Origin: Lichtheimia corymbifera B2541 | Lineage: Eukaryota > Mucoromycota > Mucoromycetes > Mucorales > Lichtheimiaceae | DNA: 64,000 nt | Assembly (NCBI GenBank): GCA_000697475.1 | Contig: JNEU01000898.1 | Coordinates: 62,001 to 126,000 of the forward strand | Reading direction: 5' to 3' | Shown here: positions 33,759-45,739 of the stretch, in pieces | Numbering within the stretch: position 1 is the first letter of the stretch | Layout of the letters: the number at the start of each line of letters is the position of its first letter | Program-made: the position numbers and the translations under genes | The notes under the pieces: generated by a model | Databases searched by the model: none | Told to the model about the DNA's origin: nothing | Seen by the model: only the letters and a program-made list of their open reading frames with translations

Positions 33759-36700
33759 TTACATCTCAATCTGATTGGAATGGCATACAAGTTTCTCTAA
33801 TAACGGCTGCCAATGAGCACGCATCAAATTACTAAATGAGTTATCTGTTAAATCTATCGAAATATCCCCTCGTGGTTTCGATCCTAGTAGTTTGTATTAT
33901 GTTAGCATATTCTTAAAAGGCACGAATATCTCTATATGCATCTACCTGCATTGTCATAGCTGGCTTGGATTTCATCAGTGATGCGGATATAACCCCCAAT
34001 ATCGCAATAGATGAGCTTGATCTTTTTAATGGCGGGCCAGAATTCCAATCCTTGGGGAAGCTTGGCCAATGACTCTGGTCCTAGGGGATTAAAACTAAGA
34101 TCCAGCGACAAGAGACTGCGGCAATCAAGCAGTGGGATAAGGTTGTGCGTCAATCGATTCGATTTAAGGTCGAGATGCTGTATGCCAGGCGTTGACGTAA
34201 GTATGTCGATAACGTCTTGGTCATCTAATAATTGAAATGAGCATTTCGTTGCATGGGATAATGATGAGGAATTTTGAGACACGTACAAAATAGATTGGCA
34301 GAAAGATCCAGGGTATTCAAAGGTGGGATTCGTTTGAGCACTTGAGTAATGACAGCAACATCACGTGATGATAGCCCGGCGCCCGATAGCTTCAACACGC
34401 CACCATGGTGACCATGCAACGCATTCTCCACTGTGGTCAAAGATGGTATTCCTAATCGTGTGCAAGCATTCTGATATATCTCAACAGGGGTCTTTTTGAC
34501 ATAGCCTATGTTGTGTGGGATCAATAAAAATGGCGGAAACAATGACATGGGTATATTCATTGTGTGTGCTTACCATCAACCACTGCCTCCATCTCCATAT
34601 CCTGATTGATCGCCAAAACAATGATTTCATGAGGAGAAAGAGCACTTGATCCAACTTGTAAATGATTCACACGAGGCTAACATCATCAATTCAATAAACC
34701 TTTTCCATTGCACAATCCTTCATAGATGATATTTACCTCGAGACCATATTGCTCCCAAGCCAGCTCGGTCACCTTGGTCATCAGCCACCCAATATTGCGT
34801 ATATCATTATCAATTGGTACTTTCACGCCCTTGTTTTCGCCATCCACGGGTACCATGACCGTAACTTCCTACTCAAAGCGCCATTGAGCATCGATAATAT
34901 CCCCGAGTGGATCTCTTACCATCAAGGACTTGTTGCTTTCTGATACCATAAATCCAGGAATCGTTTTGGTGTCCACCGCATAATCAAAAGATGCTGGGCT
35001 CCAATAATCCATGTGTGCGCTCTAAAGGACAATGCATTGTAAATAAGACGTTGCCGAAAAATGCATCGAAAACCGACATGCCTCATCTTCTTCATCGTCT
35101 TGTGTATTCTCCTGGTAGTTCTTCTCCAGCTCCTTCAATAACTCTGACCATTGGTGGTAATCATCCTTCCGCTCAAAGTAGTAGTATATTTGTGTCATTC
35201 GTTCATACACAATCTGTAGCTGATGTAATCGCTGAGTCAAGTCGGTAAAATAAATCTTGATCTCCACGAGGATTTCATTGTTGAGGGCAATCAATTCATC
35301 TACAGACTTTTTACCAAAATCGATAATGTTACATGTATGCGCGATGAGACCAACGATCTTCTCCTTATGACTTACTAATTCGCGTAGACGCCATGCCAAC
35401 TCAGCCTGTAGCTGCATCAATGCAATGCGTAGTCGAGGAAGTTGTTTCTTGATACTTGGGTCTTGATCGATACAGTGGATGCCTTTTTCTGCAGACGCCA
35501 GCGCCATCTTGTACATGAAATGTTCAAACTCGATACGAGCTAGATAACATGTTGAGTTTAGCTTGATATATAAGCATGATCCTGATCCCACTTACCCTTC
35601 TTGAAGTAAAGATTCCCCCGTACATTGACAGTAGACAAATCAACCACACCCGGTAATTCATCCAGTTGATCTTTGATGCTTTTGCTGGCTACTACCAGTT
35701 TTGTGGAGCTTGTCTACAATACGTAATTGAGTACCAGATCCACACATGCATAAGAGAAACCCACTTACTGCTTCATTCTCATCCTCCTCGCTATCGACCA
35801 ACTCTGTCAAAGAAAAATATGTTAATACGTATACGTGAATGCGAAAGAAAAGACGATACGTACGATTGAGCTGATTGCAGCATTTCAAGCACTCATCAAA
35901 ATCACCATACTCCAGGTATGTCTTGACTAAATGCTGATGTAAGTAACGCAGTACTCTTGCTTATTTTTCACATCACTTACCCATTTCAATAAGGCAAAGG
36001 ATCTTTTCATCGGTGTTGCTGTGCTTCTCGACCAGATGGAGCTCTTTTTCCTGACAACGTATTGCACGCTCGAGATCACCATTCTTTTTGCATATATTGC
36101 CCAGCTCCCACCACGCCTTTCGTTCTTGTTCATAATCACCAAGCTGATGGGCTCCTTTGATAGCATCCAGAAGATATTCTTTGCCACGGTCGAGTCCTTC
36201 AACAAACTTGGCTTCGATCACACCGAGATTGAAATCGAGAGAGACCTTCATTGTACTGTATCCTTCAGTATCCGCTGTATATGATGACGGTGTTAGTAGA
36301 TCCTTTTTCTGTGGCCGAGGATTTGATGCTTACGATCGAGTTGATCCAAAATATTTCGTTCTTGGAGATAATAAACGCGTGCATTCTCAAAGTCATTGTA
36401 CTTTGCTAGATCAGGTTCGTGTCTATGGCGTGGTGTCAGCTTATCTCATCAAGTCTTTCATGTAATAGCATTACCCTCGTTCAAAGTAAATGTCGCCCAG
36501 TGTTCTGATAGCATTCCGCAACTCCAGCTCATCCTTCATATCCCGTAGACGATGGATCAACGTTTTGTTCGATTGGATGGCTTCGTCGTAATTCTTGAGA
36601 CTGGTGATTGAGAATCATGATCAGTGTATGGCACGTGACATGCAAATGCAATCAATGTACCGGCGATAAGCATCCGTCATGAGCTCCAGTGCTTTGATTG

Positions 36701-36998
36701 TGTCACGATATGGGTTGTTGAGCTCAATTAAGACGTCGTATCCGGCTTTGGCATGACTGATAGCTTTGTTGAGGTTGTCTTCTCGATGCTCCTCTTGCTT
36801 GGCCTCGCTCAGGTCGCTGTCAGGCTGATCAGCATACTCGATCAATAGCTCGGCACACTCGATCGCCAATCGTGCTGATGATATCTCGTTTCCTTCTGAT
36901 CGCAGTCGCCTTATTCGAAGCCTCATGTTGCGGATATCAACCTGGAGACTTGACACATTGGTGTAGCCAATGGCATATGTCACTTTGGTTCCTCCCAT
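33759..36998 (-). CDS. TONSL: TONSL/TSK (Tonsoku)-like replication-fork repair protein without ankyrin repeats
   Basis: TONSL with MMS22L reads new histone H4 and promotes RAD51-dependent repair of broken forks (known in animals; plant TSK/BRU1). From the ATG at 36998: N-terminal TPR array ('AISHAKAGYDVLIELNN', 'AIKGAHQLGDYEQERKAWWE', 'DLERAIRCQEKELHLVEKHS', 'KALASAEKG'-type helices) to about 35600. Acidic strings follow (ELVDSEEDENEAVS; NTQDDEEDE). A ubiquitin-like domain is at about 34870-34740 (VTVMVPVDGENKGVKVPIDN, then NIGWLMTKVTELAWEQYGLE). Then 'YQNACTRLGIPSLTTVENAL', strongly like the corresponding segment just before the TONSL LRRs, and LRRs 'LNTLDLSANLF', 'IQHLDLKSNRLT', 'LLSLDLSFNPLGPESLAKLP'. 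Ankyrin repeats, which sit between the acidic region and UBL in animals, are not present: only some 35 residues separate them. A stop-like TAG before the UBL lies in an intron (51 bases, GTAAGA...GAGTAG). The gene ends in an exon ending 'NQIEM'. Start is 95 bases from DCTN3. Confidence 0.85.
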
Positions 36999-37093
36999 TG
37001 GGAAAGGCGAAAGGGCAGTTGTGGGTCGGAGTGCTTTCTTTGCTTGGTTCTTTGTTCGACTTTATATATACCAACACCAGCAGTTGCCGACAC
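36999..37093. promoter_or_regulatory. 95-base shared bidirectional promoter of TONSL and DCTN3
   Basis: The only sequence separating the two divergent ATGs (36998 and 37094). Holds a TATATATA-like stretch (ttatatatacc, 37061-37071) and T-rich sequence. Both 5' UTRs must be very short or overlap the other gene. Confidence 0.6.
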
Positions 37094-37894
37094 ATGGATG
37101 AGCACGGCTTTGAGACACGACTTCGACACTTGGAACATGTGTTAGCTGGTCGAGCCAACAGCATTCCACGCAACACCAAGACGACCCTGTTGAAACGCAT
37201 CGATGGACTGAAAAAAGAACTCAACAACGTATACCGATCCAACAAGTTGATGCATGACTTTGTCGACAAATGTAACAACAGAGCAGCCAATTGTGTCGTA
37301 TGATGGACGTTGTTATTGATGGGTGCACCGCATGTATTGTAGATGAGCCGCACGCAAAGGTTTTGGATCCAACCGACTCCTCGTTGGCTCTCGAGCGAGA
37401 ATTATTGACCACTGATACCAAGCTTGAACTCATTCTGGCAGCATATGATGATATGGAGCGTTTTGCATCACAGGTCAAGCAGGTCAAATCTTTGGAACAT
37501 GTAGTGAGTGGATCAGAATATGATGGTAAGCAAAGAGGGAAGAGAGAGAGAGTGAGAGAGAGTAGCTATGCATTATTCATGCAACACGAGCTGACATTGT
37601 TATGATAGCCCTGGATACATTGGGAGCAGAGCTACGACCACTTGAAGCGAAACACATGGAACAAACCAAGCAATTGGAGCAAATCACTCTTCAAGTCTCT
37701 CAAGCTATGGAAAATTACAATGGCATTGTAAGTAACAATGGGATAAATCAAGGGGGTCGAAATCAAGGGGCTGATTTCTACGCTTGTGTACATAGATCAA
37801 TACATTATCCGAGATATTTATTGCATGGGACGACATTTTGAATACCATGGAAGCACATGTATCAGCAATTGAGCGACAACGTCAATCTCAATGA
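37094..37894 (+). CDS. DCTN3: Dynactin p22/p24 subunit (DCTN3)
   Basis: Shoulder/sidearm subunit of dynactin, the dynein cofactor. Exons 37094-37271, 37343-37525, 37609-37727 and 37796-37894 total 579 bases, 192 residues, close to the 186 of animal DCTN3. Nearly all helical coiled coil: 'RLRHLEHVLAGRANS', 'LLKRIDGLKKELNNVYRS', 'DKYEPHAKVLDPTDSS', 'LEHVV', 'EAKHMEQTKQLEQITLQVSQ'. The C-terminal box 'INTLSEIFIAWDDILNTMEA' matches the family's T-x-x-L-S-x-x-F-x-x-W-D-x-x-L-x-x-x-E-A. A GAGAGA run (37540-37562) sits in intron 2. Head-to-head with TONSL. Confidence 0.85.
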
Positions 37895-38263
37895 TGAATA
37901 TACCTTTATATCTCAATAAAACAACATACAAAGCGGATATATTTATATAGGAGAGAAGGGGCTTTAGAGTAGAAATCTCTATCAACTCAATATATAAATT
38001 ATCATATATTCTAAAGCTTAATGGCTGAATAACATTATTGCGCGGCATAAAGAAATAATGAAAGGATGCAATGACAGAGAAGTAACAATAAGCTATCACA
38101 AGCCATCGATTTCTAGTGAATGACATGAACGCGGCCGGATATGGGCATATTAAATGACTAGCAAAGTTGATAGGCATATGTACATGCGAGCAACAACTTG
38201 CATTTTAATCAAAACCTGGTCTTTTTATCTTTCTTTTCTTTCCTTGTGTGTTTGTGTTGGAGC
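37895..38263. other. Intergenic region, no gene seen
   Basis: About 370 AT-rich bases upstream of a GT15 gene. Plus-strand frames overlap the start of the next gene; none is supported. Confidence 0.5.
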
Positions 38264-39660
38264 ATGGTGCTGCTACTAAAGGTAGATGGCAAGTACGAAA
38301 AAGGGCCAATTTACCATCCTCGACGTTTGATGGGACGTTTCAAAGCTCAAATTATCTCTGGTACACTGCTGCTTATCTTGTTGACCTTTTTCATCTCTCG
38401 CCATTGGATCCACAAGTCACCAGCAGTGTATTATCCCAAACAAATTGACTGGAGCGGATTGCCTGTTAAGGGTGCATTGGTGGTGCTCGCACGTGAGAAT
38501 GAAATGCATGAAATACGCGGCACAATGCTTGATGTTGAAGAGCGGTTCAATGACAAGCACAAATACCCTTGGGTCATTTTGGGGGATCAACCATTTTCTC
38601 TACGCTTCCAGGGATTTGTATCCAGCATGGCTCCCGGACGCGTTTATTTTGGACAAACACAAACTTGGCACGAACCATCATTTATCGATATCAAAAAGGT
38701 GGAGGAAACCATGTCGCAAATGGCAAACGAAGGTATCTATCGTGGAGAAAGTCTCAGTTGGCGTAAAATGGCAAGGTATGCAAAATCCCCTCACTCTCCT
38801 GTTTGACTGCCTCTAATTTTCCTTGCGGATCAAAGGTACAATGCTGGCTTTATTGCGGATCATCCATTGCTTCAAGAAGCCGAATACTATTGGAAGGTGC
38901 AACCGCGATCAAGGTACTTGTGTGACATTAAAGAGGATCCCTTTGTCATGATGAAATCTCAGGGGAAGAAATTAGGTAAGTGCGTGTGGAGAAGACAGCG
39001 TTAATTCATGCCATAGGCTAATGGAGGAAGATACATATTCGTTTTTGGAATAGCTTATGCCATTGCTATGGTCGAAGATGAGCGTACAATCCCAAGCTTG
39101 TGGACACACGTGAAAGAATTCATCGAAACGAACCCTGATAGCATCTTGCCGATATCCTCAACTATACTTCCTTGGATGCTGGATGATGCAGGAACAACGT
39201 TCAATGGGAATCATATATGGAACAATTTTATGATCATTTCCCTCGAGTTTCTCCGCTCCAAGGAGTATCGAGCATTCTTTGACTATATCGAACGCACTGG
39301 CGGCTTCTTTTATGAGCGGTAAGCTAAGACCAATCATTATTGTGATCACATTGGATGACTCATATGGTGGCATTGTGTGCTAGCTGGAGTGATGCACCGG
39401 TACAAACATTTGCAGCAGCTTTGTTTTTGAGGCGTGACCAAATACATTTCATGCATGACCTTGGCTATTCCTATAGTGTGGGATTGCAATGTCCAGCCGA
39501 TTCATTGGTTGCCACAGAGTTGCAATGTATTTGTGATCCCAGTCAAACATTCCGTGAGTATATCTCCTTGCTATTTACACGCAATAATGCTATCTTCTAT
39601 ACTGACATAAAAGTTTATCCCCGGTCAATAGCAGCTTTACCAGTACCCGTAATCTCTTGA
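38264..39660 (+). CDS. GT15 (KRE2/MNT1-type) alpha-1,2-mannosyltransferase, divergent copy
   Basis: Golgi type II membrane protein that in yeasts extends O- and N-linked mannan. Five exons (38264-38775, 38836-38975, 39054-39318, 39384-39553, 39632-39660; 1116 bases, 371 residues). Cytosolic tail and TM 'AQIISGTLLLILLTFFIS', then 'KGALVVLARENEMHEIRGTM', 'DVEERFNDKHKYPWVILGDQ', 'MARYNAGFIADHPLLQEAEY', 'YLCDIKEDPFVMM', 'TIPSLWTHVKEFI' and 'YIERTGGFFYERWSDAPVQT'. Compared with the canonical GT15 gene at 56315-57840 it has 'GNHIWNNFMI' where the other has '[10 protein letters not shown]': the Glu reported as a catalytic residue in Kre2 is Met here, and the CDIDYD box reads CDIKED. A second ATG at 38330 (MGRFKAQI...) gives a start more like the paralogue; start undecided. 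The last exon is very short, so its acceptor is uncertain. Confidence 0.85.
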
Positions 39661-41946
39661 TGTTCCCGGGGAGAGTAGGTAAAATAAAACGATGATGGAC
39701 CCAACAAAAATACACCCATACACATACACATGGTTGCACTTTTCATCTTTGCTGGTATTACATTCATGCAACATGTTACATAACTCGGGTGCATGTTCGA
39801 TGATCATAGCCGCGGTTGACCGTGGCAATGGCGCATTAGCGAGAATTACCACAAATGCCGATGTATTTTGGTCTTGGGGCTATGTATCCTTTGTCTTAAT
39901 CACACATACTCGTTGTCAAGCGATGTGATTCCTACCAGCAATTCATTGTCATACCCCAACGTACAGTAGATTAATGAAAGTACCGCAATCCTGGTTGTTA
40001 AGATTGTCACACGCATACGCTGGTACACATCTGCCTATGCTAAAGACCCAGACCACACAGGTATATGGATTTGTGGGATAAGCTCTAATACTGGTTTTGA
40101 GCTTTCATTGTACAAAGCAGATGAAGGGCTGATTGGCTCTTTCTAGAAAAGGGAGCATCCTTGCTCACGCGTTATTGTGTCATGGCGCCTTTTGACATGA
40201 TGGATAAGCTCATAAGATTGATTGTGTGCTAACAAAACCTCAGATCCCTCAGCATTTTCGGCTCATTTCGTTGTTATGAAACAACCCATTTAATATTACC
40301 GGCATGAATGGCTATATAACTGCCTGCTTTCAAATCCAAGTTTCAAAGGGATAGTAATATTACACTTAAAGTTGGCATTACGATACCACGACGGCACGCG
40401 AATGATCGGCTCGTTTATTGCCATAACCCGATGTTTGTTTTCTCACAAGCAAGGGAGGACAAGTAATTTAGATTGGAACCACAATTCTATCTGTATCTAA
40501 GGCCCGGGAACGGTGACAAGGGACAACCTCGCGACTTGGAGTAGCACGATAATATCCTTGAGCACGTTCTCAGGCGCCATGAAAGGTAGCGTATCGGTTC
40601 ATGTCAATGCTGGTTTGTTCCGCAAATTCTTTGTCCCCGGTTTCAGCAAGTTTAATGCTTCCTTACATGCACACGTCGTAAAGAGGTATAACTTGGTTGC
40701 CAAGGAACAATGATAAAGCTGCTATTGGATATGCTCATTTTCATTCAAACAAATGAAAAAACCAACCTCAGCTTATGATACGTCGTACTCGTCTTGTCAT
40801 TTCCTTGTCATGTCACACAACCACTTTATCAGGAAGGTTTAAGGGCGTACCTGGCCAGACAAAGTTTAATGGGTCATTGGACAAGGTTTAATGTTGGATC
40901 TACTGATGTACGTGCAATTACGATTTCATATTCTAATGCATATTGTGTTTAGCGCCCTTATTGCTGCTGTAGTCGTCATCATATGTAGAGTAGTGGTCGG
41001 GTTTGGCGTTGCCATGGTGACGCTGGTTAGCAGGATAATGGAATTATGATTACCTAAAGCACTCATGAGAGGCTCTAGACCACCATGTTTACTCCGAATA
41101 ATGTTATTGCACTGGTTGGGGGGAGTAGTCAATGGATTTCATACATTGAGACAATCGGGCCGCCTTATAGGACGAAAGAGATGTCAGGCCATACTTTGGG
41201 TGAATGGTATATCAAAAAACGGTTAGTGTAAAAAGATGCCATACTCGTTATGTGTACAATGTGTGGAACCCTTACCTTTGTGTTAATGGCTGTTTTGAAA
41301 GTCGGCTAGCCACGGGGATTGCTCACCTTCATCCCATTTGGTAAAACACCGCTGTCTCCAGGTAATGGGATGTAAGAGATAGTAATATGGTGACTAATCA
41401 TGCACATACAATGTTGCTCCAATTGCTTTATAAAGATAATTGGAAGGGGCAAAAGAGTAAAACAAATGCCATGCTCTTGATAAGGGGTCGCGTGGCACGA
41501 TCGACAGGGGCAACAACAAGATGTTGATCGTATGGTCTAAAAAACACAAAAAAAAGTCGAGGGGCAGTGGTAAACTACGAGCGGCGATAACAACAGCGGC
41601 GATCATTTTTGTTTCAGCGACGTTCAGGTTACTCGAAGGCTGGAAGGTTTCATTAATGTTTGCGCACAAAGACTGTTCCATTAACTCGGAAGAAGACCGG
41701 TTCGGGCAACTGTCAATTAACATCACAAGGCATACATGGCATTTTTCTGCTTTATTACGCCGCCAAATTGTGCTACGTTATGGTGTTTCGGTCACCCCCA
41801 ACGCAGCTGAATACATTACTTATATCCATCTATTCATTGCTGCTCTAGAATAACCTCACTTTCTTTTTGCTTTCATTTTCTTTTGCATTCTGTGAATGCA
41901 CGCATAATCCGATTCATTCACTTCATCGATCCATTCGTGTTATACA
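39661..41946. other. 2.3 kb gene-free interval upstream of the homeobox gene
   Basis: No convincing exon on either strand. It has a close pair 'gacaaagtttaatg' / 'gacaaggtttaatg' (40860 and 40882). The length suggests a large regulatory region for the homeobox gene, or decayed repeat. Nothing else recognised. Confidence 0.45.
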
Positions 41947-43970
41947 ATGAATCAACATCCGGCTGTGCCAGGATCCCAGTCCCATCCTTCCAATATTATC
42001 ACCAATACACCCATCATGGGCAACAATAGTCATGCTGGCATGACCCAAAGTGCTATGCCAGTACACCCTGCCGATTTTACATTTCTGCCAGCATCCAATT
42101 ATCACGCACATCATTCTATGTATCAATATCCAACATCTTATGTCCCTGGAGATTCATCACAGCAACCATCACCTGACGATGTTTTGAATCCACAACCATT
42201 TTCTCAGCATCAGCAGCAGCAGCAACAACAACATGGTCAAAATCAGCAACAGCCATCGACCACGGTTGAAAGTACACCGCCTCCACGTAAACGTACTCGT
42301 GCAACACCTGAACAGCTTGCTGTCTTAGAAAAGACATTTAGTGTCAACCCCTCACCCAATAATCGCGTGCGAGAGCAACTTTCGCGTGAATTGGGTATGT
42401 CTGAGCGCTCGATCCAGATCTGGTTCCAGAACCGTCGAGCCAAGGTGAAGAATATGGCTAAACGATCATCATTGCTCCATGATGAGACTATACGCATGCA
42501 ATATTATGCTGCCTCTGCAGCAGCAGCAGCTTGTCAAGCAGCAGCATTTCATTATCAACAAACAGCTCCAGATGGTACACTGACTACAAATCCTGATTTG
42601 TATTATTATTACTACTATTATTATTACAATCAGCAACAACAAAGCAAGCAACAACAGCAACAATATCAACAAGGCAACAGCTGGTTCTGTCCACCACCAC
42701 CTCCACCTCCACCTCCTTCATCATCTATATCAGCTATGGCTTCCATGTATTCTTCAAGTAATGGAGCACCACCACCACCAATGCCTTTGCAATCAAATCC
42801 TCCTCCACCACCCCCACCACCTCCTATGCCAATGGGAGCAAGTAACGACATGTGGTCAACGTCTGTGACAACTCCGCCATCATCATCAGCATCATCACCT
42901 ACAACACCGGCATCAGATGTATCACGTTCAAGAAGCGGGATGAATGAAAATGCATCCACACCTATCAGCAATCGTATGCGTGCTCATTCACTTGGGCCAT
43001 ATCCGCCACCACCACGTAGACCAATTGTACGCCATGGGTCAATGGAAGCTGTCCCTGTGATTGGTCAACATTATTATCGTAGCAGAAGCTATACATCACC
43101 TGCTGGACAGGCATTTTGGCCTAACGTTGGGCAACAACAACAACAGCAGCAGCCAATGTATATACAAACAGGTAACACATATGATGGCACCACCACTTGG
43201 TCACATGTTCATGTGCACTGACATTGCCTTTTTCAGGGACACCCATGTCAGTCGAAGAGGAGCCACCCCATCGATTCTCAGCTGAAGCGTTACAAATTGG
43301 AACGTGGCGACGTGTTAGCTTACAACCCCAAGATTTGGTGTGCCATAGTGATTGTGAACGTCGAATGATGATTTGGTTAATTCAAGATGGCCAACAGCGA
43401 TTCAAGATTGAATTCGGCTTTGATACTGTGCTACAAATACGACTTGATCCATTGCAAGAACGACTTGGGTGGGCAAGACTTGAGCTGCGCGTGGCACAAC
43501 CTGAAGCAATTGAATTCTATATGGAAGGTGCCACTGGATGGACACAATGCCGTGACTTTACTCAAGATCGTCAAGCTACCAATGTTGCTGTGCATCAGCT
43601 TGATGGACCGGCTCTTGCATTACGTGCTGAATTGCATCGTCTCACACAAAGTGATCCTCATTTGGAATCAATTTTTATTACGCCGACAAATGACATGTTA
43701 CCACCAACACAACAACAACAGCAGACATCTTCCATTGATCCACGTTGTTTATCTGTGGAATGTCGTGATACCACACCTGGTGATGTGATGATGGGAATGG
43801 GATCCACAAGTAGCATATCCCCTACATCGCAACAAAAGCCCGATGGAGAAAGTATACAAGAAGAGTCGATGTTATCATTGCTGGGTGAGACAAGCACGGA
43901 GCAAAACAACGTGGTGAGCAGCGACACGAGCCATGCAGAGGACCTCTTGTTATTTAAGGGCATGGAATAG
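41947..43970 (+). CDS. Homeodomain transcription factor with low-complexity tracts
   Basis: Exons 41947-43171 and 43237-43970 (1959 bases, 652 residues). The homeodomain lies at about residues 116-175: 'PRKRTRATPEQLAVLEKTF', 'REQLSRELGMSERSIQIWFQ', then NRRAKVKN, a typical three-helix domain with Gln at position 50. It is of the type found in fungal PHO2/GRF10-like and HOY1-like regulators. Flanks are low complexity: poly-Gln before and after, an Ala run (AAAAA), a run of nine Tyr (YYYYYYYYY) and several Pro runs, plus 'SRSRS' and 'PPPPRRP'. The second exon encodes an ordered domain of about 130 residues: 'IGTWRRVSLQPQDLVC', 'CERRMMIWLIQDGQQRFKIE', 'LQERLGWARLELRVAQPEA' and 'IEFYMEGA'. I recognise no name for it, but it looks conserved rather than random. 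Upstream of the gene is a 2.3 kb gene-free region. Confidence 0.88.
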
Positions 43971-44166
43971 GATGTTTGCACGAGGTTAATGTTACCCTGA
44001 TTGGTGCGTAGTCTCAAAACTCAAATAAAAAAATAGAGCACGCGATTTGCTTAAAAGGCTCTCTCTGGAAAATTTGCTCCTCACTTTTCTTTAACCCCCC
44101 TCGTCCGGTATCCTACCCTAACCTTGGAATTATCGGTCTCATTACACCCCATCTATCGTCTACATT

Positions 44167-45739
44167 ATGAGAGAAATTATTTCTATTCACGTTGGTCAAG
44201 CTGGTGTCCAGATTGGTAACAGGTACGCTTCTCATTGCGCGTGCATCTCGCGTACTCTTTCTCTCCCCATCTCGCGTATTTAACCATGCTCTATCATATC
44301 ACTTTTATAGCTGCTGGGAGCTTTACTGCTTGGAACATGGTATTCAGCCTGATGGTCACATTCCTCAAGAGCTCGACACTGGTGACAACTCTTTCGACAC
44401 CTTTTTCAGTGAAACCAGCGCTGGCAAGCATGTGCCTCGTACCGTCTTTGTTGATTTGGAACCCACTGTTGTTGATGAGGTTCGCACTGGCACTTACCGC
44501 AGCTTGTTCCATCCTGGTAAGTTTATTCATGTTATATATATCGGGATATATTTTTCTCATCATCTTCTGGTAATATAGAACAATTGATCACTGGCAAGGA
44601 GGATGCTGCTAACAACTATGCTCGTGGTCACTACACTGTTGGCAAGGAACTCGTTGACTCTGTGTTGGATCGTATTCGCAAGTTGTCTGATAACTGCAGT
44701 GGTCTTCAAGGTTTCCTTGTTTTCCATTCCTTCGGTGGTGGTACTGGTTCCGGTTTTGGTGCCTTGCTTTTGGAGCGTCTTTCCCTTGATTATGGCAAAA
44801 AGTCCAAGCTTGAGTTCTCTGTGTACCCTGCTCCTCAAGTAGCCACCTCCGTTGTTGAGCCTTACAACTCCATTCTTACCACTCACACCACTCTTGAACA
44901 TTCCGATGTTTCCTTCATGGTGGATAACGAAGCCATTTATGACATTTGCCGTCGTAACTTGGATATTGAGCGTCCTTCGTACCTCAACTTGAACCGTCTC
45001 ATTGCTCAAGTCGTCTCTTCCATCACTGCTTCTCTCCGCTTTGATGGCTCCTTGAATGTGGATTTGAATGAGTTCCAAACCAACTTGGTGCCCTACCCCC
45101 GTATTCACTTTCCTTTGGTGACTTACGCCCCCATCATCTCTGCTGCCAAGGCTTACCATGAACAACTCTCGGTTCAGGAGATCACCAGTGCTTGCTTTGA
45201 GCCCAACAACCAAATGGTCAAGTGTGATCCTCGCCATGGCAAGTACATGTCCTGCTGCTTGCTTTACCGTGGTGATGTTGTCCCCAAGGATACCAACGCT
45301 GCTATTGCCAACATCAAGACCAAGCGTACCATCCAATTCGTTGACTGGTGCCCTACTGGCTTCAAGGTTGGTATCAACTGCCGTCCTCCTGCATCTGTCC
45401 CTGGCGGTGATTTGGCCAACGTTCAACGCGCTCTCTGCATGCTTAGCAACACAACTGCTATTGCTGAAGCTTGGGCTCGTCTTGATCACAAGTTCGATCT
45501 CATGTATGCTAAGCGTGCCTTTGTTCACTGGTATGTCGGTGAAGGTATGGAAGAAGGTGAATTCTCGGAAGCTCGGTAAGTTTTTTTTTATCCTCTCTTT
45601 TTTACCCTGCATACAATATTGTTTGACTCACACGCATTGCTATTATAGTGAGGATTTGGCTGCCCTTGAGAAGGATTATGAAGAAGTCGGCTCTGACTCG
45701 CTCGGCGATTCCGAGATGGAGGAAGCCGAGGAATACTAG
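44167..45739 (+). CDS. TUB1: Alpha-tubulin
   Basis: Cytoskeletal GTPase that forms microtubules with beta-tubulin. Exons 44167-44222, 44311-44516, 44579-45575 and 45649-45739 total 1350 bases, 449 residues. [20 protein letters not shown] opens it. The GTP-binding motif is 'GGGTGSGFG'; '[18 protein letters not shown]' and '[16 protein letters not shown]' are invariant segments of alpha-tubulin. It ends '[11 protein letters not shown]', with the C-terminal Tyr of detyrosinatable tubulin. Residue 40 region reads '[13 protein letters not shown]', with no acetylatable Lys in the usual spot. Codon choice is strongly biased to C-ending and GGT/GCT codons, as expected for a highly expressed gene. Long open frames on the other strand over it are shadows. 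Confidence 0.98.

Noticed and set aside
34860..34920. Premature stop in TONSL before the UBL
   Set aside because: The TAG is the acceptor of a 51-base GT-AG intron (GTAAGA...GAGTAG); joining restores the frame.
40513..40713. 66-codon plus-strand frame in the 39.7-41.9 kb gap
   Set aside because: Short, no signal or motif, no splice partners found.
44560..45612. 350-codon open frame on the minus strand
   Set aside because: It lies entirely over alpha-tubulin exon 3 and its splice sites. Long antisense frames are expected from the strong codon bias of tubulin; no protein motif was seen.
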